Shown: piece after piece, positions 1 through 6,005 of the stretch
Layout: each line of letters starts with the position of its first letter
Numbering within the stretch: the first letter of the stretch is position 1
NCBI GenBank assembly: GCA_937875395.1
Contig: CALNCU010000054.1
Coordinates: 1-15,488 of the forward strand
Direction: 5' to 3'
DNA from: an uncultured Armatimonadota bacterium
GTDB taxonomy: Bacteria > Armatimonadota > UBA5829 > DTJY01
Length of the DNA stretch: 15,488 bases
Notes under the pieces: model-generated
The model's database searches: none
What the model was told of the DNA's origin: nothing
Seen by the model: only the letters and a program-made list of their open reading frames with translations
Program-made: the position numbers and the translations under genes

Positions 1-642
1 GAATCCGCTCTCTGGAGATGCGTAAGGGGCAATCTTCAGGTTGTACGTATAGGTAGAGAAGTTTGCCACAATAACAAGGAAGGCGCGGGCTTTATACGTC
101 TCTTCCGGCATTTCAAGGGTGATATTTGTAGCAGAGTAACGCGCAAGCGTTTCCAGACCCTTGAGCACGTAGGCGGATGCGCCCAGAATATCCTTTACCG
201 GTTTGAACACATGCGCCACCACCTCTGCATCAAACCCCAGCCCGGCCATTAAAACAAAGTGATGATTGTTAGCTATGCCCAGGTCTATGTGCTTGACCCT
301 GCCTTCTGCAATTACCTCAACGGCTTTCTTAACATTAAACGGTATGCCCAGTTCCCGCGCGCACACGTTTACCGTGCCTGCAGGCAGCACTCCAAGGGTT
401 GCGCCGGTGCCTGCTATTCCGTTTATCACTTCGTTTACTGTGCCGTCGCCGCCAACAGCTACAACCGTTTCTGCGCCCTTTTCTACCGCATTGCGGGCAA
501 GTACGGTGCCGTCGCCCGGCTTCTCTGTTACGTAAGAATCGCAGTGCACGCCCCTGGATGCAAACCCCCTATACAGCCGGTCTTTTAGTGCAACCGGTTT
601 ACCTTTGTTAGCCGTTGGGTTAATAATAATTGCAACTCTCAT
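1..642 (-). CDS. Diacylglycerol kinase family lipid kinase (YegS/BmrU-like), 3' end outside window
   Basis: The reading frame opens with ATG at 642 and runs without a stop to base 1, giving 214 N-terminal residues; the C-terminus lies outside the window. It starts MRVAIIINPTANKG, the usual beginning of the DAGK catalytic family, and carries the nucleotide-binding signature VGGDGTVNEVINGI (GGDGT at residues 64-68). A second family motif, LPAGTVNVCARELGIP, lies near residues 86-101. The last visible part (about 185-214, LVIVANFSTY then LKIAPYASPESG) enters the C-terminal beta-sandwich domain. Members are soluble or membrane-associated enzymes that phosphorylate diacylglycerol or related lipids with ATP; the actual substrate cannot be read from sequence. 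It is transcribed away from the permease gene at 955, with a good promoter at 772-800 and a leader of about 120 nt containing a strong inverted repeat. No clear Shine-Dalgarno precedes the ATG, so the exact start is a little uncertain. Confidence 0.9.
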   Translation of the reverse strand, partial: MRVAIIINPTANKGKPVALKDRLYRGFASRGVHCDSYVTEKPGDGTVLARNAVEKGAETVVAVGGDGTVNEVINGIAGTGATLGVLPAGTVNVCARELGIPFNVKKAVEVIAEGRVKHIDLGIANNHHFVLMAGLGFDAEVVAHVFKPVKDILGASAYVLKGLETLARYSATNITLEMPEETYKARAFLVIVANFSTYTYNLKIAPYASPESGF

Positions 643-665
643 AAAACTTGAATACGCCCTTTCAG

Positions 666-693
666 CTGCATTGCGGCCCCCGCTGCAATGCAG
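666..693. repeat. Perfect 9-bp inverted repeat in the lipid-kinase leader
   Basis: CTGCATTGC (666-674) is exactly matched by GCAATGCAG (685-693), separated by 10 nt (GGCCCCCGCT). On the minus-strand transcript it would form a hairpin ending about 23 nt before the lipid-kinase ATG. No U-run follows on either strand, so it is not a standard intrinsic terminator. It could be a leader stem affecting translation or mRNA stability, or a protein-binding palindrome. Confidence 0.6.
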
Positions 694-771
694 GAGATTG
701 CGAATATTTAATGCAGAACAGTTATACCTGAATTTACCCAGGGATACAGCCCAAATACTCAATATATAATA

Positions 772-800
772 TAATTACAGCACCTGTTCAGGCTTGTCAA
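772..800 (-). promoter_or_regulatory. Sigma-70-type promoter for the lipid kinase gene
   Basis: Read on the minus strand, a consensus TTGACA -35 box (800-795) is followed after 17 nt by TAATTA (777-772), inside an AT-rich run that offers other -10 registers. The start point would be near 765, giving a leader of about 120 nt. The -35 is perfect but the -10 is only fair. Confidence 0.55.
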
Positions 801-828
801 CATATCCCGGAATACGGCAGAGAAACCC

Positions 829-857
829 TTGCATTGTGCACTCCAAAGCGCTATTAT
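829..857 (+). promoter_or_regulatory. Sigma-70-type promoter for the permease operon
   Basis: TTGCAT (829-834) and TATTAT (852-857) are separated by exactly 17 nt. Transcription would start near 864, leaving a leader of about 90 nt before the ATG at 955. The leader contains two potential hairpins (875-891, 912-930) and a GGAGGT ribosome-binding site at 945-950. Confidence 0.6.
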
Positions 858-874
858 GTGGGGAGGTCAAAGTT

Positions 875-891
875 TGGTTTAATTATAACCA
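875..891. repeat. Short AT-rich inverted repeat just downstream of the permease start point
   Basis: TGGTT (875-879) and AACCA (887-891) flank a 7-nt AT-only loop. The element sits about 10-25 nt downstream of the predicted transcription start. That placement suits a repressor operator, but the arms are only 5 bp and chance is possible. Confidence 0.3.
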
Positions 892-911
892 TAATAAATA
901 TGATTAAAACG

Positions 912-930
912 GCATAGGCCAACCTTATGC
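912..930 (+). repeat. Hairpin in the permease leader, just upstream of the ribosome-binding site
   Basis: GCATAGG pairs with CCTTATGC across a CCAA loop, with one bulged T at 925 or 926, giving a 7-bp stem. It ends 14 nt before the GGAGGT at 945-950. It is not followed by a U-run, so it is not a terminator. It could influence translation initiation. Confidence 0.35.
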
Positions 931-954
931 TTACTAGAAATTCCGGAGGTCTTA

Positions 955-2817
955 ATGCTGATCTGGTTGAGGCGGCTGCTTATAGGCAGTCCCCTTCCTT
1001 CATCCCGGGCAATGCATGAACGGCTTACAAAGATACTTGCGCTGCCCGTGTTTGCATCCGATGCTATTTCATCCGTTGCATACGCAACCGAAGAAATACT
1101 CCTTGGATTGGTGATTCTTGGCACAACAGTTATTACAGATACGGCAATTACACTATACATTGCCCTTGCAATTGTGGGGCTGCTGGTAATTGTTGCAACA
1201 TCATACCGACAGACAATCTTTGCCTACCCCGGCGGCGGCGGATCATATATAGTGGCAAAGGATAACCTGGGGATGTATCCGGGGCTGGTTGCCGGGGCAT
1301 CCATTATGATAGACTACGTGCTTACCGTGGCTGTAAGTATCTCATCCGGAGTGGCGGCCATACTCTCTTTTATACCGCAGTATCAACCTTATACCGTATG
1401 GATTGCAGTGGGAGCAGTAGCCTTTATTGCACTTGCAAACCTTAGAGGCATGAGGGAATCAGGTACTCTATTTGCCCTGCCCACCTACACATTTGTTGCC
1501 ACCGCGCTGATACTTGTGGGCATTGGCATATACAAAATGCTTACTACCGGTTTCACCGTTCCGCCACCGCCGGCAAGCGCAGTCCCGCCGCCGGTGCATA
1601 TGGGAGCATCCGGCGCGCTCTTCCTCTTCATAGTCTTAAGAGCCTTTGCAAGCGGATGCTCTGCCATGACCGGCACAGAAGCCATAAGCGACGGCGTCCC
1701 GGCATTCAGACCGCCGGAATCTAAAAACGCAGCCGCCACCCTGGTTGCAATGGCCATCCTGCTTGGCATAGTCTTTCTTGGAACGGCGTTTCTGGCATGG
1801 AAAGCGCAAGTCATCCCCATGAGCCAGACTGCCGAGGGGTACCAGACCGTATTCTCCCAGATTGCCTCTGCGCTTGTAGGGCGGAGCTGGTTCTACTATC
1901 TGTTCCAGGGAGCAACGGCCGGTATACTGCTTCTGGCGGCAAATACCAGCTTTGCAGATTTCCCAAGGCTTGGCTCAATTATGGCGCGCGACCGATTTCT
2001 GCCGCGCCAGCTCTATAATGTGGGGGACAGGCTGGTCTTTTCCAACGGGATAATCCTACTTGCGCTGATTGCCTCCGGTCTTATAATAGTTTTTCACGGC
2101 GTTGTTAACTCGCTGATCCCGCTCTATGCCATTGGAGTCTTTCTCTCCTTCACGCTCTCCCAGGCGGGTATGGCCCGGCGCCTGGCCAAGCGTAAAGAGC
2201 AAGGCTGGCGGGTGCGCGTGGCAATAAGCAGCCTGGGGGCAACAATAACTGCAATAGTAGCCCTTGTGCAGGCCATAACAAAGTTTACCGAAGGCGCATG
2301 GATAGTGCTTGTGCTTATTCCCGCCTTTGTTTACTTTTTCTCAAAAATTCATACACACTATATAGAGCTGGGCAACCAGTTAAGGCTTACGCCGGAGGAC
2401 AAATTCACCCATATAAGCAATATTGTTCTGGTGCTCACGCCGTCTCTGCACAGGGGTGTGCTGCCTGCGCTTGAATACGCCAAGGGGCTTTCCCCGGATG
2501 TACGGGCCATACATATAGAGACGGACCCTATTGATACAAACCTGATGGAGCAGAGATGGGAACGCTGGGGAGGCGGCCTGCCGCTTATTATACTTGAATC
2601 TCAGTACCGCACACTTGTGGGGCCGCTTCTGGAGTACCTGGCAGAAGTAAAAAAAGAAAAACCGAACGCAGTAGTAACGGTGGTTATCCCGGAGTTTGTT
2701 CCGGCCAAGTGGTGGCATAAACTGCTGCATAACCAATCCGGCCTGCTGCTTAAATTTGTGCTGCTCTTCCAAAGAAACATTGTTACCGTTAATGTGCGGT
2801 ATTATGTAAGTGGTTAG
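955..2817 (+). CDS. KimA-like APC-superfamily permease (probable K+ importer), with C-terminal cytoplasmic USP-like domain
   Basis: This 620-residue APC-superfamily membrane protein resembles the Bacillus potassium importer KimA (formerly YdaO) along its whole length, as I recall that sequence. Shared features are an N-terminal RLLIGSPL segment, ASDAISSVAYATEE (D36 and Y43 fall where KimA has its K+-pathway Asp and Tyr), PGGGGSYIVAKDNLG (92-106), DYVLTVAVSIS (120-130), SGCSAMTGTEAIS, LAANTSFADFPRL, LIPLYAIGVFLSFTLSQ and the C-terminal HNQSGLLLKF. There are about 12 hydrophobic segments in residues 45-460. A soluble C-terminal domain (about 480-620) matches the place of KimA's USP-like c-di-AMP-binding domain. 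GGAGGT at 945-950 fixes the start. The next gene (STAS-USP) begins 14 nt after the stop, so the two are probably one operon. Related APC proteins carry amino acids, so K+ is the likely but unproven substrate. No ydaO riboswitch is visible upstream. Confidence 0.85.
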   Translation: MLIWLRRLLIGSPLPSSRAMHERLTKILALPVFASDAISSVAYATEEILLGLVILGTTVITDTAITLYIALAIVGLLVIVATSYRQTIFAYPGGGGSYIVAKDNLGMYPGLVAGASIMIDYVLTVAVSISSGVAAILSFIPQYQPYTVWIAVGAVAFIALANLRGMRESGTLFALPTYTFVATALILVGIGIYKMLTTGFTVPPPPASAVPPPVHMGASGALFLFIVLRAFASGCSAMTGTEAISDGVPAFRPPESKNAAATLVAMAILLGIVFLGTAFLAWKAQVIPMSQTAEGYQTVFSQIASALVGRSWFYYLFQGATAGILLLAANTSFADFPRLGSIMARDRFLPRQLYNVGDRLVFSNGIILLALIASGLIIVFHGVVNSLIPLYAIGVFLSFTLSQAGMARRLAKRKEQGWRVRVAISSLGATITAIVALVQAITKFTEGAWIVLVLIPAFVYFFSKIHTHYIELGNQLRLTPEDKFTHISNIVLVLTPSLHRGVLPALEYAKGLSPDVRAIHIETDPIDTNLMEQRWERWGGGLPLIILESQYRTLVGPLLEYLAEVKKEKPNAVVTVVIPEFVPAKWWHKLLHNQSGLLLKFVLLFQRNIVTVNVRYYVSG

Positions 2818-2831
2818 AGGTTAAAGTTGAC

Positions 2832-3599
2832 ATGATTATACAAACCAGAGGAGACGTAATAATCCTTAAAGGCGCGCTCACAGAAAACCAGTGGCCATCA
2901 ATCCGTTCGGCAGTGAGCCTGCTCCTTGAGAGTTATCCTTCAGGGGTTGTGATAGATGCAAGCGAGCTTGTAGAGGTTACAGAGGCGGGCGCACATACGT
3001 TTTTAGATGCAAGCAACTTTATTCAGGCTCAAAATGCCCGGGTAGTGGTCTCCGGCCTGTCGGATGATATTCTGGCAGAGATTAGAAAGGTGCCCGGAAT
3101 AAGATCACAGCTGGTAATAGCCGGCTCTGTAGATGAGGCGCGCGAATCCATTGAATCAGGCGGGGCTGTCCCGGTCTCCGCCAAACCCGGGCCAAGAGTG
3201 CTTGTTCCGCTTATAGGCGCATGGGAGAAAGCCCTGCATTTTGCCGCCGTTGAAGCCGCCGGAAGAAAGGCGGAACTCCACCTGCTCTATGTGCTTGTCA
3301 TCCCGCGGAACCAGCCGCTGGGCGTACCGGACCCAGAGCAGGAGCATGAGGCGCAGCACGCTCTTACAGAGGCAGAAACAATGCTGCATCGCAGCCGCGT
3401 GCGAGTGGTAAAGGTTACCACCCGCGCACGGGAGGCCGTGGAAGGCGCCGCAAAATATGCCGCCGAAACAAAACCGGATCTTCTTGCAGTGGCATACCAT
3501 AAAGACAATGTAATAAAGGGTGGAGCAAACAGCTCCGTAGTAGATATCCTCTGTCACGAAGTACCGGGGGATGTAGCAATCTACTGCGTAAACCCGTAA
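2832..3599 (+). CDS. STAS-domain / universal-stress-protein (UspA) fusion protein
   Basis: This 255-residue soluble protein has two recognisable halves. Residues 1-105 form a STAS (anti-sigma-factor-antagonist-like) domain: an N-terminal strand, VVIDASELVEV (39-49) and VVVSGLSDDILAEIRKVPG (71-89). Residues about 121-255 form a UspA fold, from RVLVPLIGAWEKALHFA through ELHLLYVL to a closing DVAIYCV strand. Both key sites are altered. The STAS DSSG-type phosphorylation loop reads TEAG (50-53), lacking the phosphorylatable serine. The glycine-rich ATP motif of UspA is degenerate (YHKDNVIKGGANSSVVD, 222-238, lacking the first glycines). It is therefore probably a binding or docking protein, not an ATPase or classic phospho-switch (inference). 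It follows the KimA-like permease by 14 nt, with GAGG at 2817-2820 as a weak ribosome-binding site, and may modulate the transporter. No function is established. Confidence 0.8.
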   Translation: MIIQTRGDVIILKGALTENQWPSIRSAVSLLLESYPSGVVIDASELVEVTEAGAHTFLDASNFIQAQNARVVVSGLSDDILAEIRKVPGIRSQLVIAGSVDEARESIESGGAVPVSAKPGPRVLVPLIGAWEKALHFAAVEAAGRKAELHLLYVLVIPRNQPLGVPDPEQEHEAQHALTEAETMLHRSRVRVVKVTTRAREAVEGAAKYAAETKPDLLAVAYHKDNVIKGGANSSVVDILCHEVPGDVAIYCVNP

Positions 3600-3659
3600 T
3601 CCGTCCGGTTGGTTACAATTCCATCCCTAAGATTGATGGTTAATCGGGAGAATTTGATA

Positions 3660-4931
3660 ATGTATGAATATGATGTTGTAATCATAGGTGGCGGTACTGC
3701 CGGCGTGGTAGCCGGAATACAGGCCGGTAGAGCGGGTGCCAAGTGCCTGCTTATAGAGAAATCCGGTATTCTTGGCGGTACAATCACCCTGGCCGGAGTC
3801 AACTTTCCAGGGCTGTTTCATGCCTGGGGTAAACAGGTAATAGCCGGTATAGGGTGGGAACTGGTTAGCCAATGCAAAAAAGAATGCAGGGAATACTTAC
3901 AAGATTTCAGTAGCATTCCTAATTCGCACGTTGAACAACAGATTAGGATTAACCCTGCCATCTTCGCTGCATTATGCGATGAAGCAATTGCAGACGCGCA
4001 TGTTACGCTTCTTTTGCATTCCATGATTGCTTCAGTAGCTCCATATAAGAACGGCTGGCAGCTTACGCTTTGCACGAAAACCGGCCTTCTCAAAACATCT
4101 GCCAATGTTTTAATTGATTGCACAGGCGATGCCAATGCTGTGTCAATTGCCGGGTTCCCTCTGAGAGTTCCAACAGGGTGCCAGCCAGCCACTTTAATGA
4201 GCCATGCATCCGGCTATTCGGCCGATAAAGTTGATATAGATTCAGCCACCAAAAACTATGATAATCAAGTGCAGCAGGGTAAGTTGAAATATACGGATGC
4301 AGGATGGCATAGTGATTGCATATCTATGAAAAGGTGGCTGGATCTAGCCGGAGATAACGCCGGCCACATTACCGGTATCAATGCCAGGGATAGCAAAGGA
4401 AAGACAATTCTGGAAGTAGAAGCACGTAAGTCCATGCTTAGATTATACAGATTCCTCAAAACGCAACGCGGGCTGGAAAACTTGAATATCGATTCTATTG
4501 CATCAGAATGCGGAGTAAGGGAGACTGCCACAATAATAGGGAAGAAAACCGTCACGGAAGACGATTATGTTTCCGGGAGAATCTGGGAGGATGCTGTCTG
4601 CTACTCTTTTTACCCCATAGACTTACACACAGCAGATGGCACGGGACTGGATTGCCGCCCTCTTGCCAAAGGGATAGTACCTACCATCCCAAGAGGCGCA
4701 ATGCTACCGCAAGATAGCAAAAACTTAATTGCTGCCGGACGCTGCCTATCCAGCGATCGGCTGGCTAACTCCGCACTTCGCACGCAGGCCACATGTATGG
4801 CTACCGGACAGGCTGCCGGAGCCATGGCTGCATTAGCCGTACAAACAGGCAAAGATGTAGAGGCCTTATGTATTAATGAGATACATACTCTGCTTAAGGC
4901 CCATGCAGCCATAGTCCCTAATTTACCCTAA
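3660..4931 (+). CDS. FAD-dependent oxidoreductase (FAD_oxidored family)
   Basis: The best start is ATG at 3660, with GGGAG at 3646-3650 nine bases upstream; the protein then opens MYEYDVVIIGGGTAG with the Rossmann GGGTAG at residues 10-15. An upstream TTG at 3609 would add 17 residues with no family support. The 423-residue protein has the N-terminal FAD fold (LLIEKSGILGG for the ribose-binding acid and the following glycines), a central substrate region, VLIDCTGDANAVSIAG, and a C-terminal flavin closure LIAAGRCLSSDRLANSALR followed by an MATGQAAGAMAALA helix. This is the pattern of PF12831-type proteins, whose substrates are mostly unknown. No membrane segment or Fe-S cysteine cluster is seen. 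It lies 60 nt after the STAS-USP gene and converges on the dehydrogenase at 4954-5841. Base composition is lower than its neighbours: sampled 60-base lines at 4021, 4081 and 4441 have 47, 47 and 38 percent GC, against 58 percent at 5401. Horizontal acquisition is possible. Confidence 0.8.
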   Translation: MYEYDVVIIGGGTAGVVAGIQAGRAGAKCLLIEKSGILGGTITLAGVNFPGLFHAWGKQVIAGIGWELVSQCKKECREYLQDFSSIPNSHVEQQIRINPAIFAALCDEAIADAHVTLLLHSMIASVAPYKNGWQLTLCTKTGLLKTSANVLIDCTGDANAVSIAGFPLRVPTGCQPATLMSHASGYSADKVDIDSATKNYDNQVQQGKLKYTDAGWHSDCISMKRWLDLAGDNAGHITGINARDSKGKTILEVEARKSMLRLYRFLKTQRGLENLNIDSIASECGVRETATIIGKKTVTEDDYVSGRIWEDAVCYSFYPIDLHTADGTGLDCRPLAKGIVPTIPRGAMLPQDSKNLIAAGRCLSSDRLANSALRTQATCMATGQAAGAMAALAVQTGKDVEALCINEIHTLLKAHAAIVPNLP

Positions 4932-4953
4932 TATACAAATACTTTTTTACTAA

Positions 4954-5841
4954 TTATTTCTTAACTACCGTGCCTGTAAGCGTCTCAAGCGCCTGGATAA
5001 CGGAACAGTAATCCGACTCCGGGTCTGCAAAGGATTTTGCCTGCCCAAAAAGCTCCTTCACGGCTGCCGTAACCGGCAGAGGCGTGTTTGTTGCATATGC
5101 GGCGGACATCATAAGGTTCAGGTCTTTGTGTATAAGTTTAAGGGCAAAGTTTGTACTGAAATCCCGGTCTAAAATGCAGCCCCCCTTCCACTCATAAAGG
5201 CGGCTGCCTGCTATGCTTGAATTAACGGCGTCCAGGACTAAACCGGGATCAAGTCCGGCCCTGGTGCCAAGCATAAGTGTTTCCGCAAGCGCGGCGGCAG
5301 AGTGGGCTATAACCAGGTTGAAGCAGAGTTTAAGCGCCGCTCCCTTGCCGGTATCGCCTGCATGCACTATCTTATTGCCCACACGCATAAGAAGGGGCTT
5401 AACCTTCTCCAGCACGGCTTTATCTCCGCCCACCATAAGCACAAGAGTTCCGGCCTCCGCCGCATCCCGGCTGCCGCCTACGGGAGAATCCAGAAAATCT
5501 GCACCCTTCCCCTTTGCGGCTGATGCAAGCTTTAGGGAGGTTGACGGGTCTACCGTGCTGCAATCTATAAGCACAGCACCCTCCCCCAACCCTTCTATAA
5601 CGCCGTCCCTTCCAAAAGCAACAAGCTCAACCGCCGGCGGGTCTGAGAGCATGGTAATTACAATATCTGCACCTGCGGCAGCATCCTTTGGCGTATCTGC
5701 CACGCGTGCGCCCATCTTTGTAAATTCATCGGTTTTGCTGCGGGTGCGGTTCCACACGGTAAGCGGATATCCTGCACCTGCAATATTTATGGCCATACCG
5801 CGGCCCATTATGCCAAGTCCAATAACAGCTACTCTCTCCAC
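4954..5841 (-). CDS. NAD(P)-dependent beta-hydroxyacid dehydrogenase (3-hydroxyisobutyrate dehydrogenase / glyoxylate reductase family)
   Basis: The start is taken as GTG at 5841, because GGGGAGG lies six bases upstream and the protein then begins MERVAVIGLGIMGRGMA, the normal family N-terminus. The ATG at 5856 would place that ribosome-binding site inside the gene. The 295-residue protein has the dinucleotide motif GLGIMG (8-13), followed by VWNRTRSK, whose Arg/Thr pair suits NADPH. It also has the DCSTVDP loop, the substrate motif DSPVGGSRDAAEAGTL (about 118-133) and the catalytic GKGAALKLCFN (Lys171, Asn175). The GS-x-x-A-A-E form of the substrate loop points to the glyoxylate/succinic-semialdehyde reductase (GLYR) branch and away from true 3-hydroxyisobutyrate dehydrogenases, but the substrate is not certain. 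The enzymes are cytosolic and typically tetrameric or dimeric. It stands alone: convergent with the FAD enzyme (22 bp gap) and divergent from the histidine kinase. Confidence 0.88.
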   Translation of the reverse strand: MERVAVIGLGIMGRGMAINIAGAGYPLTVWNRTRSKTDEFTKMGARVADTPKDAAAGADIVITMLSDPPAVELVAFGRDGVIEGLGEGAVLIDCSTVDPSTSLKLASAAKGKGADFLDSPVGGSRDAAEAGTLVLMVGGDKAVLEKVKPLLMRVGNKIVHAGDTGKGAALKLCFNLVIAHSAAALAETLMLGTRAGLDPGLVLDAVNSSIAGSRLYEWKGGCILDRDFSTNFALKLIHKDLNLMMSAAYATNTPLPVTAAVKELFGQAKSFADPESDYCSVIQALETLTGTVVKK

Positions 5842-5847
5842 ATTTAT

Positions 5848-5854
5848 CCTCCCC
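5848..5854 (-). promoter_or_regulatory. Strong ribosome-binding site that sets the GTG start of the dehydrogenase
   Basis: On the minus strand GGGGAGG (5854-5848) is six bases before GTG at 5841. The ATG at 5856 overlaps this element, so it is unlikely to be the start. Confidence 0.7.
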
Positions 5855-5913
5855 ATGGGTTCTTGTCTATATAACTATTCAACAGATATCTGCATTTCCC
5901 TCTCTGATAAAAC

Positions 5914-5942
5914 TTCACGCCTTAAGACCACTCTGTTATAAT
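5914..5942 (+). promoter_or_regulatory. Extended -10 sigma-70 promoter for the histidine kinase
   Basis: A consensus TATAAT (5937-5942) is preceded by TGT (5934-5936), giving an extended -10 element. TTCACG (5914-5919) lies 17 nt upstream as a weak -35. The start point would be near 5949, with a leader of about 57 nt. Confidence 0.65.
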
Positions 5943-6005
5943 AATAGTCGGCGGCTGAATAGAAAGAAACGGTACCATAGATCAGATGATGGATGAAAGT
6001 AAAAA

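Larger units (their letters stand above)
643..954. other. Divergent intergenic control region (312 bp)
   Basis: This non-coding stretch separates the lipid kinase (-) from the permease (+). It holds a promoter on each strand (772-800 minus, 829-857 plus) placed back to back with their -35 boxes about 28 bp apart, so the two genes could be co-regulated. It also holds three inverted repeats (666-693, 875-891, 912-930). I looked for a tRNA, a small ORF with a ribosome-binding site and a c-di-AMP (ydaO) riboswitch, and saw none. AT-rich sequence at roughly 755-778 and 878-905 fits promoter/operator DNA. Confidence 0.7.

Noticed and set aside
259..611. Three overlapping plus-strand frames of 70-109 codons.
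   Set aside because: They lie opposite the well-supported lipid kinase on the minus strand, which carries clear family motifs; they are antisense shadows.
643..954. Possible c-di-AMP (ydaO-type) riboswitch upstream of the KimA-like gene.
   Set aside because: The predicted leader is only about 90 nt, and I could not find the conserved ydaO blocks in it or upstream. A covariance search would settle it.
4932..4953. T-rich gap between the convergent FAD enzyme and dehydrogenase as a bidirectional terminator.
   Set aside because: There is a T-run but no stem in the 22-bp gap.
5883..5892. Perfect 10-bp palindrome CAGATATCTG between the dehydrogenase and histidine kinase genes.
   Set aside because: A palindrome of this length is expected several times by chance in 15 kb, and it is not placed on a promoter element. 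Kept only as a weak operator candidate.
5213..5941. A 242-codon plus-strand frame opposite the dehydrogenase.
   Set aside because: Low-complexity serine/proline/alanine composition typical of an antisense shadow of a GC-rich gene. The minus-strand protein has intact NAD(P)-binding and catalytic motifs.
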